Of a stretch of DNA of 64,000 bases, positions 8,495 to 17,160 are shown piece after piece. The notes beneath the pieces were generated by a model. The model saw only the letters and a list, made by a program, of their open reading frames with translations, was not told where the DNA came from and did no database searches. The DNA comes from Bacteroides fragilis (GTDB taxonomy: Bacteria > Bacteroidota > Bacteroidia > Bacteroidales > Bacteroidaceae). The stretch lies in NCBI RefSeq assembly GCF_002849695.1, contig NZ_CP018937.1:62001-126000 (forward strand). Reading direction: 5' to 3'. The position numbers were made by a program, and so were the translations under genes. Each line of letters starts with the position of its first letter. The first letter of the stretch is position 1.

Positions 8495-10084
8495 TTACTC
8501 TACTGATGCTTTGTCGATGATTGCTTTTGATTTTCTGAGTTCTTCTTCACATTTTACACCGGTGATTTTGAGATCGAATTCAAGTTTATCATTTTCTACA
8601 TAAGCTAATCCGTGCAAGATACCTTCCTGGTCAATCTGATATGTAACTGAAATCTGGGTACCTTGAGGCCAGTCTTTGCTCAGTTTAAGCGTATGGTCGT
8701 CAATTAGTGTGCAGAATCTTTCTTCCACGATACTTTCTGTTTCCATATTTGTGAAATCACTTTCAAATACTTTCACAGATACACCTCGTTGGTTAGGAAT
8801 AGAAGTAGTAAAGGTTTCAATTCGTTTTGTGGGTAACGAACTATTTGCAAAAATGAGGTTTTGCACCATGCTTTGTCCTTCAATGATTACGTCGGTACCA
8901 TATGTTTTACTGGTGACATTGACCACTGTGGTACGATCTCCACGGAGAGGAGCCGGTTTATCATCACTTTCTCCTTCTTCATAGTCGCGAACTGCTTGTG
9001 AATAGGCGGCATTCATAGCATAAATTGCCGCTCCTTTGGCTACACATTCATCCGGGTCGGTTAGTTTGGCATCACAATTGAATTCTTTATCTACCCGTTC
9101 CTTTATTTGTGGCATGCGGCTGCTACCTCCCACCAACAGTATTTCATCAATATTATTGTAACCTTTTTCTTTGGCAATAGCAATGACCTTCTTGGTGGCA
9201 TCAATCGTTTCGTCCAGTTTCCTTTCTGTCAGCGAATTGAATAACTCACGGCTAATTTCTATACGTGCGGAATTGCCTTCATATTGGTAAGTTGCTTTCG
9301 CTGTCTGCTTGGCTGTCAATACTTTTTTCTTGTCTTCTGCAAGTAATAACAACTCATATTTTAGGTCTAATCGGTCTTCGAACGAATAAGAAGTGTTATT
9401 TTGTTCGTTAAAAGCTGCCAGTATATATTCAGCTAATGCGGTATCCCAGTCTACTCCTCCTAAATGATGGTCTCCACCTGTGGCTATTACTTTAATGGCA
9501 CCACCGTTCACATTAATCAGGGTAACGTCAAATGTTCCGCCTCCGAGGTCGTATACTAAAACCGTTTTTTTCTGATCTGTCTTTACACCGTAAGAGATCG
9601 CGGCAGCCGTAGGCTCATTGATGATAGAAAGTACATTTAAGCCGGCTATTTCTCCGGCCTGTTTGGTTTGCATACGCTCTTTGGTTCCAAAATAGGCCGG
9701 ACAAGTGATAACGACATCTTTGATCGGTTCCGGATTATCTCCTAAATCGTTGGCATCTTTAACCAGTTTTTTTAAGATGAAAGCCGAAATTTCTGTTGGG
9801 TCGTAATGATAGGGAAATTCGTTTGTGTTTTTATCGAAACTGTCATCTACACCTATATGGCGTTTTATGAATACTGCCGTTTTGGTAGGTTCAGTGGCCA
9901 ACATACCTTTGGCTTCTTTTCCCACGACAACATGGTCCATATCCTCAAAATATACAGCGGATGGAGTAGTGGCATCTCCTTCGAAATTGCGGAGAACAAT
10001 GGCTTGGTCGAATTTATCTACTTGTGCAATGCAACTGTAGGTGGTACCTAAATCGATACCATATACACTTCTGGTATTGTCCAT
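8495..10084 (-). CDS. Hsp70-family (DnaK-like) ATPase, short form
   Basis: 529 aa, ATG at 10084. The nucleotide-binding domain is complete: phosphate 1 GIDLGTTYS near residue 9, the IINEPTAAAISYG connector, phosphate 2 DLGGGTFDV near 175, and the adenosine motif LVGGSSRMP near 320. After about residue 385 there is a short beta substrate-binding-like domain (TSKTYGTDVI, ESIVEERF, SVTYQID), but no room for the full helical lid: DnaK is about 640 aa. It is therefore a specialised paralogue rather than the housekeeping DnaK. It sits between a GrpE-like gene and a membrane/SH3 gene in one leftward operon. The client is unknown; the repeat-containing membrane protein encoded next is an obvious candidate partner (inference). 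Confidence 0.9.
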   Translation of the reverse strand: MDNTRSVYGIDLGTTYSCIAQVDKFDQAIVLRNFEGDATTPSAVYFEDMDHVVVGKEAKGMLATEPTKTAVFIKRHIGVDDSFDKNTNEFPYHYDPTEISAFILKKLVKDANDLGDNPEPIKDVVITCPAYFGTKERMQTKQAGEIAGLNVLSIINEPTAAAISYGVKTDQKKTVLVYDLGGGTFDVTLINVNGGAIKVIATGGDHHLGGVDWDTALAEYILAAFNEQNNTSYSFEDRLDLKYELLLLAEDKKKVLTAKQTAKATYQYEGNSARIEISRELFNSLTERKLDETIDATKKVIAIAKEKGYNNIDEILLVGGSSRMPQIKERVDKEFNCDAKLTDPDECVAKGAAIYAMNAAYSQAVRDYEEGESDDKPAPLRGDRTTVVNVTSKTYGTDVIIEGQSMVQNLIFANSSLPTKRIETFTTSIPNQRGVSVKVFESDFTNMETESIVEERFCTLIDDHTLKLSKDWPQGTQISVTYQIDQEGILHGLAYVENDKLEFDLKITGVKCEEELRKSKAIIDKASVE

Positions 10085-10123
10085 AGTTATTTATCTTTTT
10101 AGAGTTTTTTTTAGATGAGTTGA

Positions 10124-10972
10124 TTATTCTGATTTTTTATATACAGTGACTGTTGAGGGTTGAAATATTTTGTTTGTGGTAGTATTTCGGAAGCCTCCGT
10201 AATGAAATTCTTTAATAGTGCCGGCCTGTTCAGGAGTATCAGTGATCACTGTCCGGATGGCTGTTTGCTCTTTAGGTGAATATGCGCTGCCTATGGTCGG
10301 TTCAAAATACTCTAAGTCGTATTCGTCTTCCAGAATATCTTGAATATGCAGTTTACAATTTTCCACTTCTCTCAATAATCTCGTATAAGTTTCAGGGGAA
10401 CTCTTAGCTTCCGTATTTTCATAAAACTTATAAGTTTTCGTGAGTCGTTCATGCATTTTTATCATGTTTTTCAGAAGAGGTTTTACGATTTCCGCATGAA
10501 GATCCCGGTTATGACTTTGCAGTTCTTCATGAAGATCCTTAATGATTTTATCTTTGTAAGAAGAATCTTCCAATAGTTTTTTTAATGCATTTATTTGATC
10601 TCCGATTTGAGAAGGGAACGAGTGATCGGGATGCGTCGCAGGCTCTATGGAGCGTTCATCGTTTGGATTCCTATTCTCCAGGTTCTGCTGCCGTTCTTCA
10701 AGTTCTTTTGCTAATTTATCCAACTTTTCAGCACGTAGATTCAACTCTTCTTCTTTTTGTTGAAGCTCCTGGATTTTTAATTTCATTTCTTCTTCTTGTT
10801 CGGGAGAAAGTTGTTCCTGTTCATTGGGGGAGGATGTCGCCTCATCGGTAGCTGGAGAGGGAGTGTGATTGGGCATTCCGGTTGAGATTAATTGAGCAAG
10901 ATTAGCTTCAAATTGGCTCATTCTTTCCAATAGCTCTTCCATTTTGTTATTTTTACTTTTGGGCCATTCCAT
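10124..10972 (-). CDS. GrpE-like coiled-coil nucleotide exchange factor
   Basis: 282 aa, ATG at 10972. Residues about 50-125 are a long Glu/Lys/Gln-rich coiled coil (EEEMKLKIQELQQKEEE), followed by helices at about 140-215. The C-terminal segment resembles the GrpE beta-domain: EYFEPTIGSAYSP, then AGTIKEFHYGGFR, then NKIFQPSTVTVYK, matching the family pattern of FDP, GTV, GY and LRPA-V-V. GrpE proteins release ADP from Hsp70. The length and extra N-terminal coiled coil differ from housekeeping GrpE (about 200 aa). It is the first gene of the operon, 40 bp before the Hsp70-like gene, with a strong promoter upstream. The GrpE assignment rests on motif resemblance and the Hsp70 neighbour. Confidence 0.7.
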   Translation of the reverse strand: MEWPKSKNNKMEELLERMSQFEANLAQLISTGMPNHTPSPATDEATSSPNEQEQLSPEQEEEMKLKIQELQQKEEELNLRAEKLDKLAKELEERQQNLENRNPNDERSIEPATHPDHSFPSQIGDQINALKKLLEDSSYKDKIIKDLHEELQSHNRDLHAEIVKPLLKNMIKMHERLTKTYKFYENTEAKSSPETYTRLLREVENCKLHIQDILEDEYDLEYFEPTIGSAYSPKEQTAIRTVITDTPEQAGTIKEFHYGGFRNTTTNKIFQPSTVTVYKKSE

Positions 10973-11087
10973 GTTGTGTGTATTTATAGATTAATATATA
11001 GATTTTTATTTCTGGTTTTACATAAAGTATGAATACTTTTTATTAGATCAGATAACGAATAACTCTGTCTTTTTCAATCTTGTCTCG

Positions 11088-11119
11088 CAAATATATAGTT
11101 TGTAGTTGTGAAAATCAAA
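11088..11119 (-). promoter_or_regulatory. Promoter of the Hsp70/GrpE-like operon
   Basis: Minus-strand TTTG (11119-11116), a 20-bp spacer, then TATATTTG (11095-11088): a full match to the Bacteroides consensus. It predicts a leader of about 110 nt before the GrpE-like start at 10972. The 28-bp palindrome lies about 30 bp upstream of the -33 element. Confidence 0.72.
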
Positions 11120-11149
11120 CATATTGCTTTATAAAATTGTTGTAAAATG

Positions 11150-11177
11150 ATTTTGTACCGGATATCCGGTACAAAAT
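11150..11177. promoter_or_regulatory. 28-bp perfect palindrome upstream of the Hsp70-like operon
   Basis: The sequence centred on GGATATCC (11160-11167) reads identically on both strands over all 28 bp from 11150 to 11177; the core is GTACCGGATATCCGGTAC. No U-run follows and it has no loop, so it is a poor terminator; its place just upstream of the promoter suggests an operator for a dimeric regulator. Several half-related TCCGGA or CGGATA words occur at about 11354-11420. The remaining intergenic DNA (11180-11650) shows no gene. Confidence 0.6.
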
Positions 11178-11657
11178 TGGAATTAGTAAAGAACCTCTTT
11201 GATTTATATTGATGATCGGTCATGTTTTTAGTACATTAATTTAATATTCTATATTGAATATCATTAATATGCTATTAAGGCAAAATAATGGAAAGTATGT
11301 TTCACTTGGTATTCATAAAACAATAGGTTCTCTTTGATTTATTCAAGTGTCTTTCCGGACGTATATCCGAGTATATCCTGTATGTATGCGCGGAATATAT
11401 CCGGATGCATGTCCGGAGATCTGCCTCTTTTAATGAAAGAAACGGGTTGAAGACATGAAATTTTAAGAATCATATGCTTCTGTTTTAAGGTAAAAGAAAA
11501 TACACTTCCTGAAAGGAGGCTGAATAAGAGGCTAAAAGAAGAACACTGTCATAGGATACCTTTTCATTATTATTTCCCGGAAGAGTTGCTGACTCGTGAA
11601 CTGTTGGAGAAGGATGGGAAATTATCTGATGAAATGGAAACTGGAGAATAAATGAAG

Positions 11658-11702
11658 AATGGGTTAATAAGTGAACGTATCCTGTCCACTTATTAACCCA
11701 TT
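11658..11702 (-). terminator. Hairpin downstream of pyrH
   Basis: Two 16-bp arms (11658-11673 and 11687-11702) are perfect reverse complements with a 13-nt loop, 27 bp beyond the pyrH stop. In the minus direction the arm is followed by a T-rich stretch (CTTCATTTATT) rather than a clean U-run. It is probably the pyrH terminator. Confidence 0.55.
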
Positions 11703-11728
11703 CGTATTTCTTCAGATTAGAGAATTGA

Positions 11729-12439
11729 CTAATTGTGTACCAATGTGCCAATCTCTTCTCCTGTGATTACTTTTTTCAGGTTGCCTACCGTATCCATATC
11801 GAATACCACGATGGGCAGATTGTTTTCCTTGCACATACATGTAGCTGTGAGATCCATCACTTTCAATCCGCGTTTCAACACTTCGTCGTAAGTGATGGTG
11901 TCGAATTTTGTAGCAGTCGGGTCTTTTTCCGGGTCAGCAGTGTAGATACCGTCTACACGGGTGCCTTTCAGCATTACGTCTGCTTCTATCTCAATGCCGC
12001 GGAGGGAAGAGCCGGTATCGGTAGTGAAGAATGGATTTCCTGTTCCTGCCGACATGATCACGATTTCGCCGTTTTCCATACATTCGATGGCTTTCCACTT
12101 GCTGTAAAACTCACCGATGGGTTCCATACGTACTGCGGTCAGTACGCGTGCTTTCACCCCGGCAGCAACCAATGCCGAGCTGAGTGCAAGGCTGTTGATA
12201 ACAGTGGCCAGCATTCCCATTTGGTCGCCTTTTACCCGATCGAAACCTTTATTGGCTCCGCTCAGTCCGCGGAAGATGTTGCCACCACCGATGACGATAC
12301 CTATTTGTACGCCTTGTTCGTGAATCTCTTTGATTTGTGCGGCATATTCGGCCAATCGTTTTTCATCGATGCCATATTGCTTTTCTCCCATCAGGCTCTC
12401 ACCGCTGAGCTTCAACAGGATTCTTTTGTATTTTGCCAT
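11729..12439 (-). CDS. pyrH: UMP kinase
   Basis: 236 aa, ATG at 12439, standard family length. It phosphorylates UMP to UDP in cytoplasmic pyrimidine nucleotide synthesis. Visible signatures of the amino-acid-kinase fold: KRILLKLSGESLMG at the N-terminus, VIGGGNIFRG, DQMGMLATVINSLAL (the UMP-binding and hexamer region), GTGNPFFTTD, and the C-terminal VFDMDTVGNLKKVI. A perfect TATCTTTG promoter element lies 32 bp upstream of the start. Confidence 0.98.
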   Translation of the reverse strand: MAKYKRILLKLSGESLMGEKQYGIDEKRLAEYAAQIKEIHEQGVQIGIVIGGGNIFRGLSGANKGFDRVKGDQMGMLATVINSLALSSALVAAGVKARVLTAVRMEPIGEFYSKWKAIECMENGEIVIMSAGTGNPFFTTDTGSSLRGIEIEADVMLKGTRVDGIYTADPEKDPTATKFDTITYDEVLKRGLKVMDLTATCMCKENNLPIVVFDMDTVGNLKKVITGEEIGTLVHN

Positions 12440-12470
12440 ACGAGTTGGTTGTTAATGATTTCTTTTTTTG

Positions 12471-12478
12471 CAAAGATA
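12471..12478 (-). promoter_or_regulatory. -7 element of pyrH promoter
   Basis: TATCTTTG on the minus strand (12478-12471) matches TAnnTTTG exactly and sits 32 bp before the pyrH ATG. A good TTG at the -33 position is not obvious. Confidence 0.5.
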
Positions 12479-12512
12479 AACGAATAGTTTTAAAGCGAGA
12501 TTCTTTTGAGAG

Positions 12513-13832
12513 TTATTTTTGTTGCATTATCTTTCTGGCGAGCAGTGCTTGTATGAATCCCCGTGAAGAGAGATAGACGATAAATGCCATCCATAGAGCA
12601 TGGTTACCCATTGAGTTATGAAATGTGTAATAGATAATGAAGAAACTGGCCGAAGCTATAAACATGGAATAGAGCATTTGGCGTGTTGCAGTCGCACCAA
12701 TGAAGATGCCGTCCCAAAGGAATGCCGAGAATCCGGCAAGAGGAATAGCCAATACCCAATAGAAATAGGTTTCTGCTTCATTGATAACAGACGCTTCGTT
12801 GGTGAGTAAGCCGAGAAATGATTGTCCTCCTATGCCATAAAGTAGGGTGAAAGCGATTGAAAGGCCGGTACCCCAGGCAAATAATCTGCGGACAGTGCGG
12901 TGAAGTTCCGTCCGGTTATCGGCACCTATATAGCGTCCTGCCAATGCTTCGCCTGCGTAAGCAAAACCATCCATGATATATGAGAACAGAGTAAAAAGTT
13001 GCATAAGTAGTGTGTTTACGGCCAGGACAACTTCTCCTTGTGCTGCTCCGGCAGAGGTAAAATACATCGTTACCGCCACCAGGCATAAAGTACGGAGAAA
13101 GATATCACGATTTACCTGGAAGAAACGATACATGGCCTGTCTTAGCAGCAGGCCTTTCCATTGGATGCGTTTTCGCAGTTGCCCATAATATCGGTGCCAT
13201 AACAGGAATGCCATGAAAAAACCTGCATATTGGGCAATCAGAGTACCCAGCGCAACGCCTTCTACTTTCATACCCAACAGATAGACAAAGCATAGGCTGG
13301 CTGCGATGTTGACTATATTTTGAGTGATGGCGATGTACATCGGGAAACGGGAGTTTTGCATACCGATAAACCATCCGGCAAAGCCATAAAGCCCTAACAT
13401 GGCGGGAGCACCCCAAATGCAGATATAGAAATAAAGTGTAGCAAGGCGTTTCACTTCATCGGAGGTTTGGATAAAAGTAAATGCCGCTTTTAGTATGGGA
13501 TATTGCAGAAGCATCAGGCAGAGAGCAATGAACAGTCCTACACCGACCGACCGTAATAGGAGTCGGGTCACTTCGTCAAGATCGCGCTTGCCGTATGCCT
13601 GAGAAGTCATTCCACTGGTACCCATCCGCAGAAAACCGAATATCCAATAAATGATATTAAACAGCATACCTCCCACGGCAATGGCACCAATGTAGGCTGC
13701 TGACCCCAGATGACCTACAATAGTAACATCGATCAGCCCCAATAACGGAACGGTTATATTGGAGATGATGGAAGGGACGGCTATTTGCAGAATCCGTCTG
13801 TTACCACTGCTGAGATGAAAGATTTTATCCAT
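12513..13832 (-). CDS. MATE family efflux transporter
   Basis: 439 aa, ATG at 13832. Twelve hydrophobic segments arranged as two related bundles, with family-typical stretches: ILQIAVPSIISNIT and LLGLIDVTIVGHLGS at the start, GFLRMGTSGMTSQAYG, and AYAGEALAGRYIGA opening the second half. These inner-membrane pumps exchange cations for drugs or metabolites. The protein belongs to the DinF-like branch by layout. Substrate cannot be deduced. It is transcribed alone, about 73 bp upstream of pyrH in the same direction. Confidence 0.95.
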   Translation of the reverse strand: MDKIFHLSSGNRRILQIAVPSIISNITVPLLGLIDVTIVGHLGSAAYIGAIAVGGMLFNIIYWIFGFLRMGTSGMTSQAYGKRDLDEVTRLLLRSVGVGLFIALCLMLLQYPILKAAFTFIQTSDEVKRLATLYFYICIWGAPAMLGLYGFAGWFIGMQNSRFPMYIAITQNIVNIAASLCFVYLLGMKVEGVALGTLIAQYAGFFMAFLLWHRYYGQLRKRIQWKGLLLRQAMYRFFQVNRDIFLRTLCLVAVTMYFTSAGAAQGEVVLAVNTLLMQLFTLFSYIMDGFAYAGEALAGRYIGADNRTELHRTVRRLFAWGTGLSIAFTLLYGIGGQSFLGLLTNEASVINEAETYFYWVLAIPLAGFSAFLWDGIFIGATATRQMLYSMFIASASFFIIYYTFHNSMGNHALWMAFIVYLSSRGFIQALLARKIMQQK

Positions 13833-13931
13833 GGACGGGCAAAGTTACACGAAAAAAGGTGAATCTGAAAATGAAGAGAACAATAACGTTATTTAATTGG
13901 TTTTTAGCGACCGGTGAGTCGGAATAATTTC

Positions 13932-13939
13932 TATCTTTG
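13932..13939 (+). promoter_or_regulatory. -7 element for the TPR protein gene
   Basis: TATCTTTG at 13932-13939 is a perfect TAnnTTTG match, 21 bp before the ATG at 13961. No clear TTG is found at the expected upstream distance. Confidence 0.5.
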
Positions 13940-13960
13940 TAGGAACCTAACTAAATAAGT

Positions 13961-14653
13961 ATGAATAAGATGAAAGCTCTGACTTTATTTCTTTCCATGT
14001 TGTTTTCGCTTCCGTTTGCGCTTTCAGCACAATCGGCAGGAGAAATGCTGCAGAGAGTATCAGCCGCCATTGATAATAAACAGTGGGAACAAGCTATTAG
14101 TCTGTTCCGTCAGGCCGTGAATACGAATGTGGAAAAGGCCGAGATGTTTTACTGGGCCGGGGTGGATAAGAATACAGATGTAGCCTCGAAGTTTGCTAAT
14201 GAGTTGGCTTCATTCTATAAGAAGTCACGCAGCTATGATAAGGCATACCTGTTTTATAAAGAATTGCTGCAAAAATCACCGAACGATGTGAACTGTTTAG
14301 CTTCTTGTGGTGAGATGGAGATTTGCCGGGGTAAGGAAGCAGAAGCTTTGAAGACTTACGAGAAGATATTGACGCTGGATGCAGATAATCTGGCTGCTAA
14401 TATCTTTGTCGGTAACTACTATTACCTGAAGGCTGAACAGGAAAAGCAGAAGATAGAGAATGATTATAAGAAAATAAACACTCCTACCCGGATGCAGTAT
14501 GCCCGTTACCGGGAGGGACTCAGCCAGATACTTACTACCGGATATATAAAGGCAAAAGGATATTTAGAGAGGGTGGTCAGCCAGTTTCCTTCTACTGAAG
14601 CAAAGAAGACATTAGATAGAATAAAACTGATAGAAAAAGAGGTGAACAGATAG
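13961..14653 (+). CDS. Secreted TPR-repeat protein
   Basis: 230 aa, ATG at 13961. A signal peptide (1-23, cleavage near LSAQS) precedes at least three tetratricopeptide-like helix pairs: AIDNKQWEQAISLFRQAV, SYDKAYLFYKELLQKSPND and AEALKTYEKILTLDADNLAA. The C-terminal half is helical and ends in a Lys-rich segment. TPR units mediate protein contacts, so a periplasmic scaffold role is likely. The specific partner is unknown. The gene is convergent with a metalloprotease gene, and a shared bidirectional terminator lies at its end. Confidence 0.85.
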   Translation: MNKMKALTLFLSMLFSLPFALSAQSAGEMLQRVSAAIDNKQWEQAISLFRQAVNTNVEKAEMFYWAGVDKNTDVASKFANELASFYKKSRSYDKAYLFYKELLQKSPNDVNCLASCGEMEICRGKEAEALKTYEKILTLDADNLAANIFVGNYYYLKAEQEKQKIENDYKKINTPTRMQYARYREGLSQILTTGYIKAKGYLERVVSQFPSTEAKKTLDRIKLIEKEVNR

Positions 14654-14675
14654 TAAGGCTGTTCACCTCTTTTTT
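14638..14675. terminator. Bidirectional terminator between convergent genes
   Basis: Arms 14638-14649 and 14659-14670 (AGAGGTGAACAG and its complement) form a 12-bp stem with a 9-nt loop, followed by TTTTT on the plus strand. On the minus strand the left flank supplies an AAAAAGA-derived T-rich tail. It overlaps the stop of the TPR gene. Confidence 0.85.
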
Positions 14676-14676
14676 C

Positions 14677-15990
14677 TTATCTTCTTATAAGTATTGGCAA
14701 ATCCAAAGGACCTTCGGCTGCTGTGCGGGTTTGTGTCTGTCCTTTTTTCGGTCCCGGAATTAGTGGGCTGTAGGTCAGGACATGGCGGATACGGTTGCGC
14801 TGGTCATGGCTGAATTGGTCAGAATAGCTATATGCGTAATCCATGATGTTATGGGATGTAAATGTCTGATCGGTCATGCAATTTTCTCTTAAGGCGAGGG
14901 TAGACAAGGCATGTACTCCTAAAGCTAATTGAGTGTTTGACCACTGATCATAATATTCTTTATTGTATGTCGGAGTATCCTTACAATAATCCGAATCAAT
15001 GCATCCGTCGTAAGTGCCGTTATCATCTTCGGAGAACACATGGTGCAGACCTAAATAATGACCTAATTCGTGAGCCATAGTAACGGTTACGTCTGCTGAG
15101 TTATATGAGTTTCCCGATGATTGTTCATTTATGTAAAGGCTGTTAATTGATACACAATAGGGAAACTTTAAATTATTTAGCGTCAAATAGGGACTTTCTA
15201 CCGGATTGAGCCCTTCCAAAAAGGTACTGCCTTTGGTAGAAAAGGGAAGGTGGGCAATACCTAATGTTGTAAAGCCGGAATTGTCATTGGTAAAGTTGTA
15301 AATCATCACATTGATATACTGGTTAGGATCCCAAAGGTAACTTACATATTTTCGCGTATTGTCGGACATAAATGCATCGCAGTCGATGGGATAACTTTCC
15401 GGCCAAAGGGTGTATTCCACTCCCGGAGTAGTTAAATCTTTTCCGTCAGGACCCGTAGAGGCAAGTGTAAAAGTCAGGTTCATATCTACGCTTCCAATCT
15501 TGTTTTTATATAATTTGTTGACCGTTTTTAATATGTCAGTTAAACGGTTTGGACTAATGTGCTGTTTGGGGTCTGAACTATTCTTATATAGCACGTGGAA
15601 GATTATGGGAAGTTCATAGTGGTACGATTCGGGATCGGTTGAATGTCCGGCTGCCAATTGTGTGACGGTTATGACCTTTTTTATTCCACTGGAAGTTACA
15701 GCAATCGTTGCACTTCTTTCAGTCGTTTCAAGGTTAGCTTCTACAACAATGCCGAGTGGCTGATCGCTTGCTCCCTTATTGGGTACGAGCTTGCACCAGG
15801 TTGAAGAACTTGCTGCTACCCACGAATCGCTGCTGGTGATATTTACGGTTAGAGTAATTCCATCGCTGTCAATATCTTGAAAAGATGACTCCGACAACTC
15901 AAGTTTTGAATTATTTTCGGTATTGGAGTCTTCGCAACTGACAAACAGTAGTGTTAATATGGATATTAACAGTAGGCATCTGATTTTCAT
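14677..15990 (-). CDS. Lipoprotein zinc metalloprotease (M43-like) with BACON domain
   Basis: 437 aa, ATG at 15990. A lipoprotein signal ends at C19 (LLFVSC). Residues about 30-112 form a BACON-type Ig-like domain (SDSWVAASSSTWCKLVP, ATIAVTSSG, VTVTQLA). The catalytic domain (about 125-410) contains HEXXHXXGXXH as H307, E308, H311, G314 and H317, the metzincin zinc site, and a later NIMDYAYS segment consistent with the Met-turn. This layout resembles pappalysin/cytophagalysin M43 proteases. It should sit on the outer membrane and cut proteins outside the cell or in the periplasm. A TACCTTTG promoter element lies at 16031-16024. It is not fragilysin, which lacks the BACON domain. Confidence 0.9.
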   Translation of the reverse strand: MKIRCLLLISILTLLFVSCEDSNTENNSKLELSESSFQDIDSDGITLTVNITSSDSWVAASSSTWCKLVPNKGASDQPLGIVVEANLETTERSATIAVTSSGIKKVITVTQLAAGHSTDPESYHYELPIIFHVLYKNSSDPKQHISPNRLTDILKTVNKLYKNKIGSVDMNLTFTLASTGPDGKDLTTPGVEYTLWPESYPIDCDAFMSDNTRKYVSYLWDPNQYINVMIYNFTNDNSGFTTLGIAHLPFSTKGSTFLEGLNPVESPYLTLNNLKFPYCVSINSLYINEQSSGNSYNSADVTVTMAHELGHYLGLHHVFSEDDNGTYDGCIDSDYCKDTPTYNKEYYDQWSNTQLALGVHALSTLALRENCMTDQTFTSHNIMDYAYSYSDQFSHDQRNRIRHVLTYSPLIPGPKKGQTQTRTAAEGPLDLPILIRR

Positions 15991-16059
15991 AAATTAAACG
16001 TTTTTATATTTAAAACAATATTGCAAAGGTAATGTTTTAAACTAAAAAAAGAAGAAGTA

Positions 16060-16815
16060 TTATAAAATGTGCTGTACCTCTTTAAATACGTATCGGCGTA
16101 TTTTGCCTGTATCGTCTTGCAAAACAAGATGACCGTCGGCTTCAACTTCTATGGTTCTGGCTATAAACTCTCCGTTCGCATCGGAATACTTATGCATACC
16201 CTTTTTTCGGAAAAGCGCCTTCTGATACCGGTGGGCTATGTAAGTGTGCTCCCCTTTTTGAAGCAGGCTGTAATATTCTATAATTCGTTGCATAACTCCT
16301 GCCAATATTCCGGAGAGTTCGTAAGTTTGGCCGGTGATTTGTTTAAGTGATACAGGATTGGGGGCGGAGCTGAAAAACTCTTCCTGGTTAATATTGACGC
16401 CAATCCCTGCAATGCTTTGGCTGATATGTACTCCCATCAAATCATTTTCAATCAATATTCCGCAGATTTTTCTTTCTTTCCAGTAGATATCGTTCGGCCA
16501 TTTAATAGAGATATCTTTAATGTATGTGTCGAGTTCTTCCTTAATGGATAAAGAGATGATTTGAGATAGAAGAAATTGTCTGCGGATTTCTAAAGAAGTG
16601 GGATAAAGTACGAGGCTGAATATCAGATTCTTACCTTTCTCCGATTCCCAACTGTTTCCTCGCTGTCCTCTGCCCAAGGTTTGGTAGTTAGCTACTACCG
16701 TGGTTAGTTCACTGACATCTTGCTTATTGCACAGGTCGTTTAAATAATGATTGGTGGAGTCTGTCTCTTCGATATAAATCAAAGGTACAGGAAAAGACTC
16801 AGGGAAGGGCATCAT
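16060..16815 (-). CDS. birA: Biotin--[acetyl-CoA-carboxylase] ligase
   Basis: 251 aa from ATG at 16815; a GTG at 16824 and a second ATG at 16812 are alternatives. It activates biotin with ATP and transfers it to the carboxyl carrier protein. Signatures visible: DSTNHYL near residue 20, the biotin-binding GRGQRGNSWES loop, and the SIKWPNDIYW plus KICGILIEN core, then a small C-terminal domain (GEFIARTIEVEADGHL). There is no N-terminal helix-turn-helix, so it is a monofunctional enzyme without repressor activity. The start overlaps the end of the upstream yjbR-type gene by 17 bp, indicating coupled translation. Confidence 0.95.
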   Translation of the reverse strand: MMPFPESFPVPLIYIEETDSTNHYLNDLCNKQDVSELTTVVANYQTLGRGQRGNSWESEKGKNLIFSLVLYPTSLEIRRQFLLSQIISLSIKEELDTYIKDISIKWPNDIYWKERKICGILIENDLMGVHISQSIAGIGVNINQEEFFSSAPNPVSLKQITGQTYELSGILAGVMQRIIEYYSLLQKGEHTYIAHRYQKALFRKKGMHKYSDANGEFIARTIEVEADGHLVLQDDTGKIRRYVFKEVQHIL

Positions 16816-17155
16816 ATTCGGCACGTAGTTTTTTAGTGAATTTCTTCAATACTTCTTCGTAAGAATGGTCAATCAGCTGTTTTATCAATTTATCGTCGGC
16901 ATCCCGGTCAAAGAAAACCTGATTCCAATATTTCTTGTTGAAATGATAAGCACCTTCGATGGCTGAATAATGTTCACGTAGTTCGATGGCATAATCAGGA
17001 TTACATTTCAAAGCAATCATATTGGCTCCTTCCAAATCGATTAGTGCGAACATTTTATCCATCACTTTCAGTACAAGTGAGTATTCATCGAATGGGAGGC
17101 ATTCGGTGACTGCTTTTTTCTGAAGACAGTATTCTCTGGCTGATTCTATATTCAT
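16799..17155 (-). CDS. MmcQ/YjbR family protein
   Basis: 118 aa, ATG at 17155, typical length. The family fold resembles a small cysteine-less DNA-binding double-wing domain. Visible signature: AREYCLQKKAVTECLPFD at the N-terminus, then MFALIDLEG, LKCNPDYAIELRE and the histidine-containing GAYHFNKKYWNQVF. Biochemical function is not established in the family. It lies 5 bp after yraN and overlaps birA. Confidence 0.92.
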   Translation of the reverse strand: MNIESAREYCLQKKAVTECLPFDEYSLVLKVMDKMFALIDLEGANMIALKCNPDYAIELREHYSAIEGAYHFNKKYWNQVFFDRDADDKLIKQLIDHSYEEVLKKFTKKLRAEYDALP

Positions 17156-17160
17156 ACTAT

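Noticed and set aside
11485-11751. 88-aa minus-strand frame between pyrH and the chaperone operon
   Set aside because: It overlaps the pyrH 3' end and covers both arms of the pyrH terminator hairpin, so it is not likely to be a gene.
14677-15990. Fragilysin (B. fragilis enterotoxin) assignment for the metalloprotease
   Set aside because: The HEXXH region is metzincin-like, but the BACON domain and overall layout fit M43-type lipoproteins instead.
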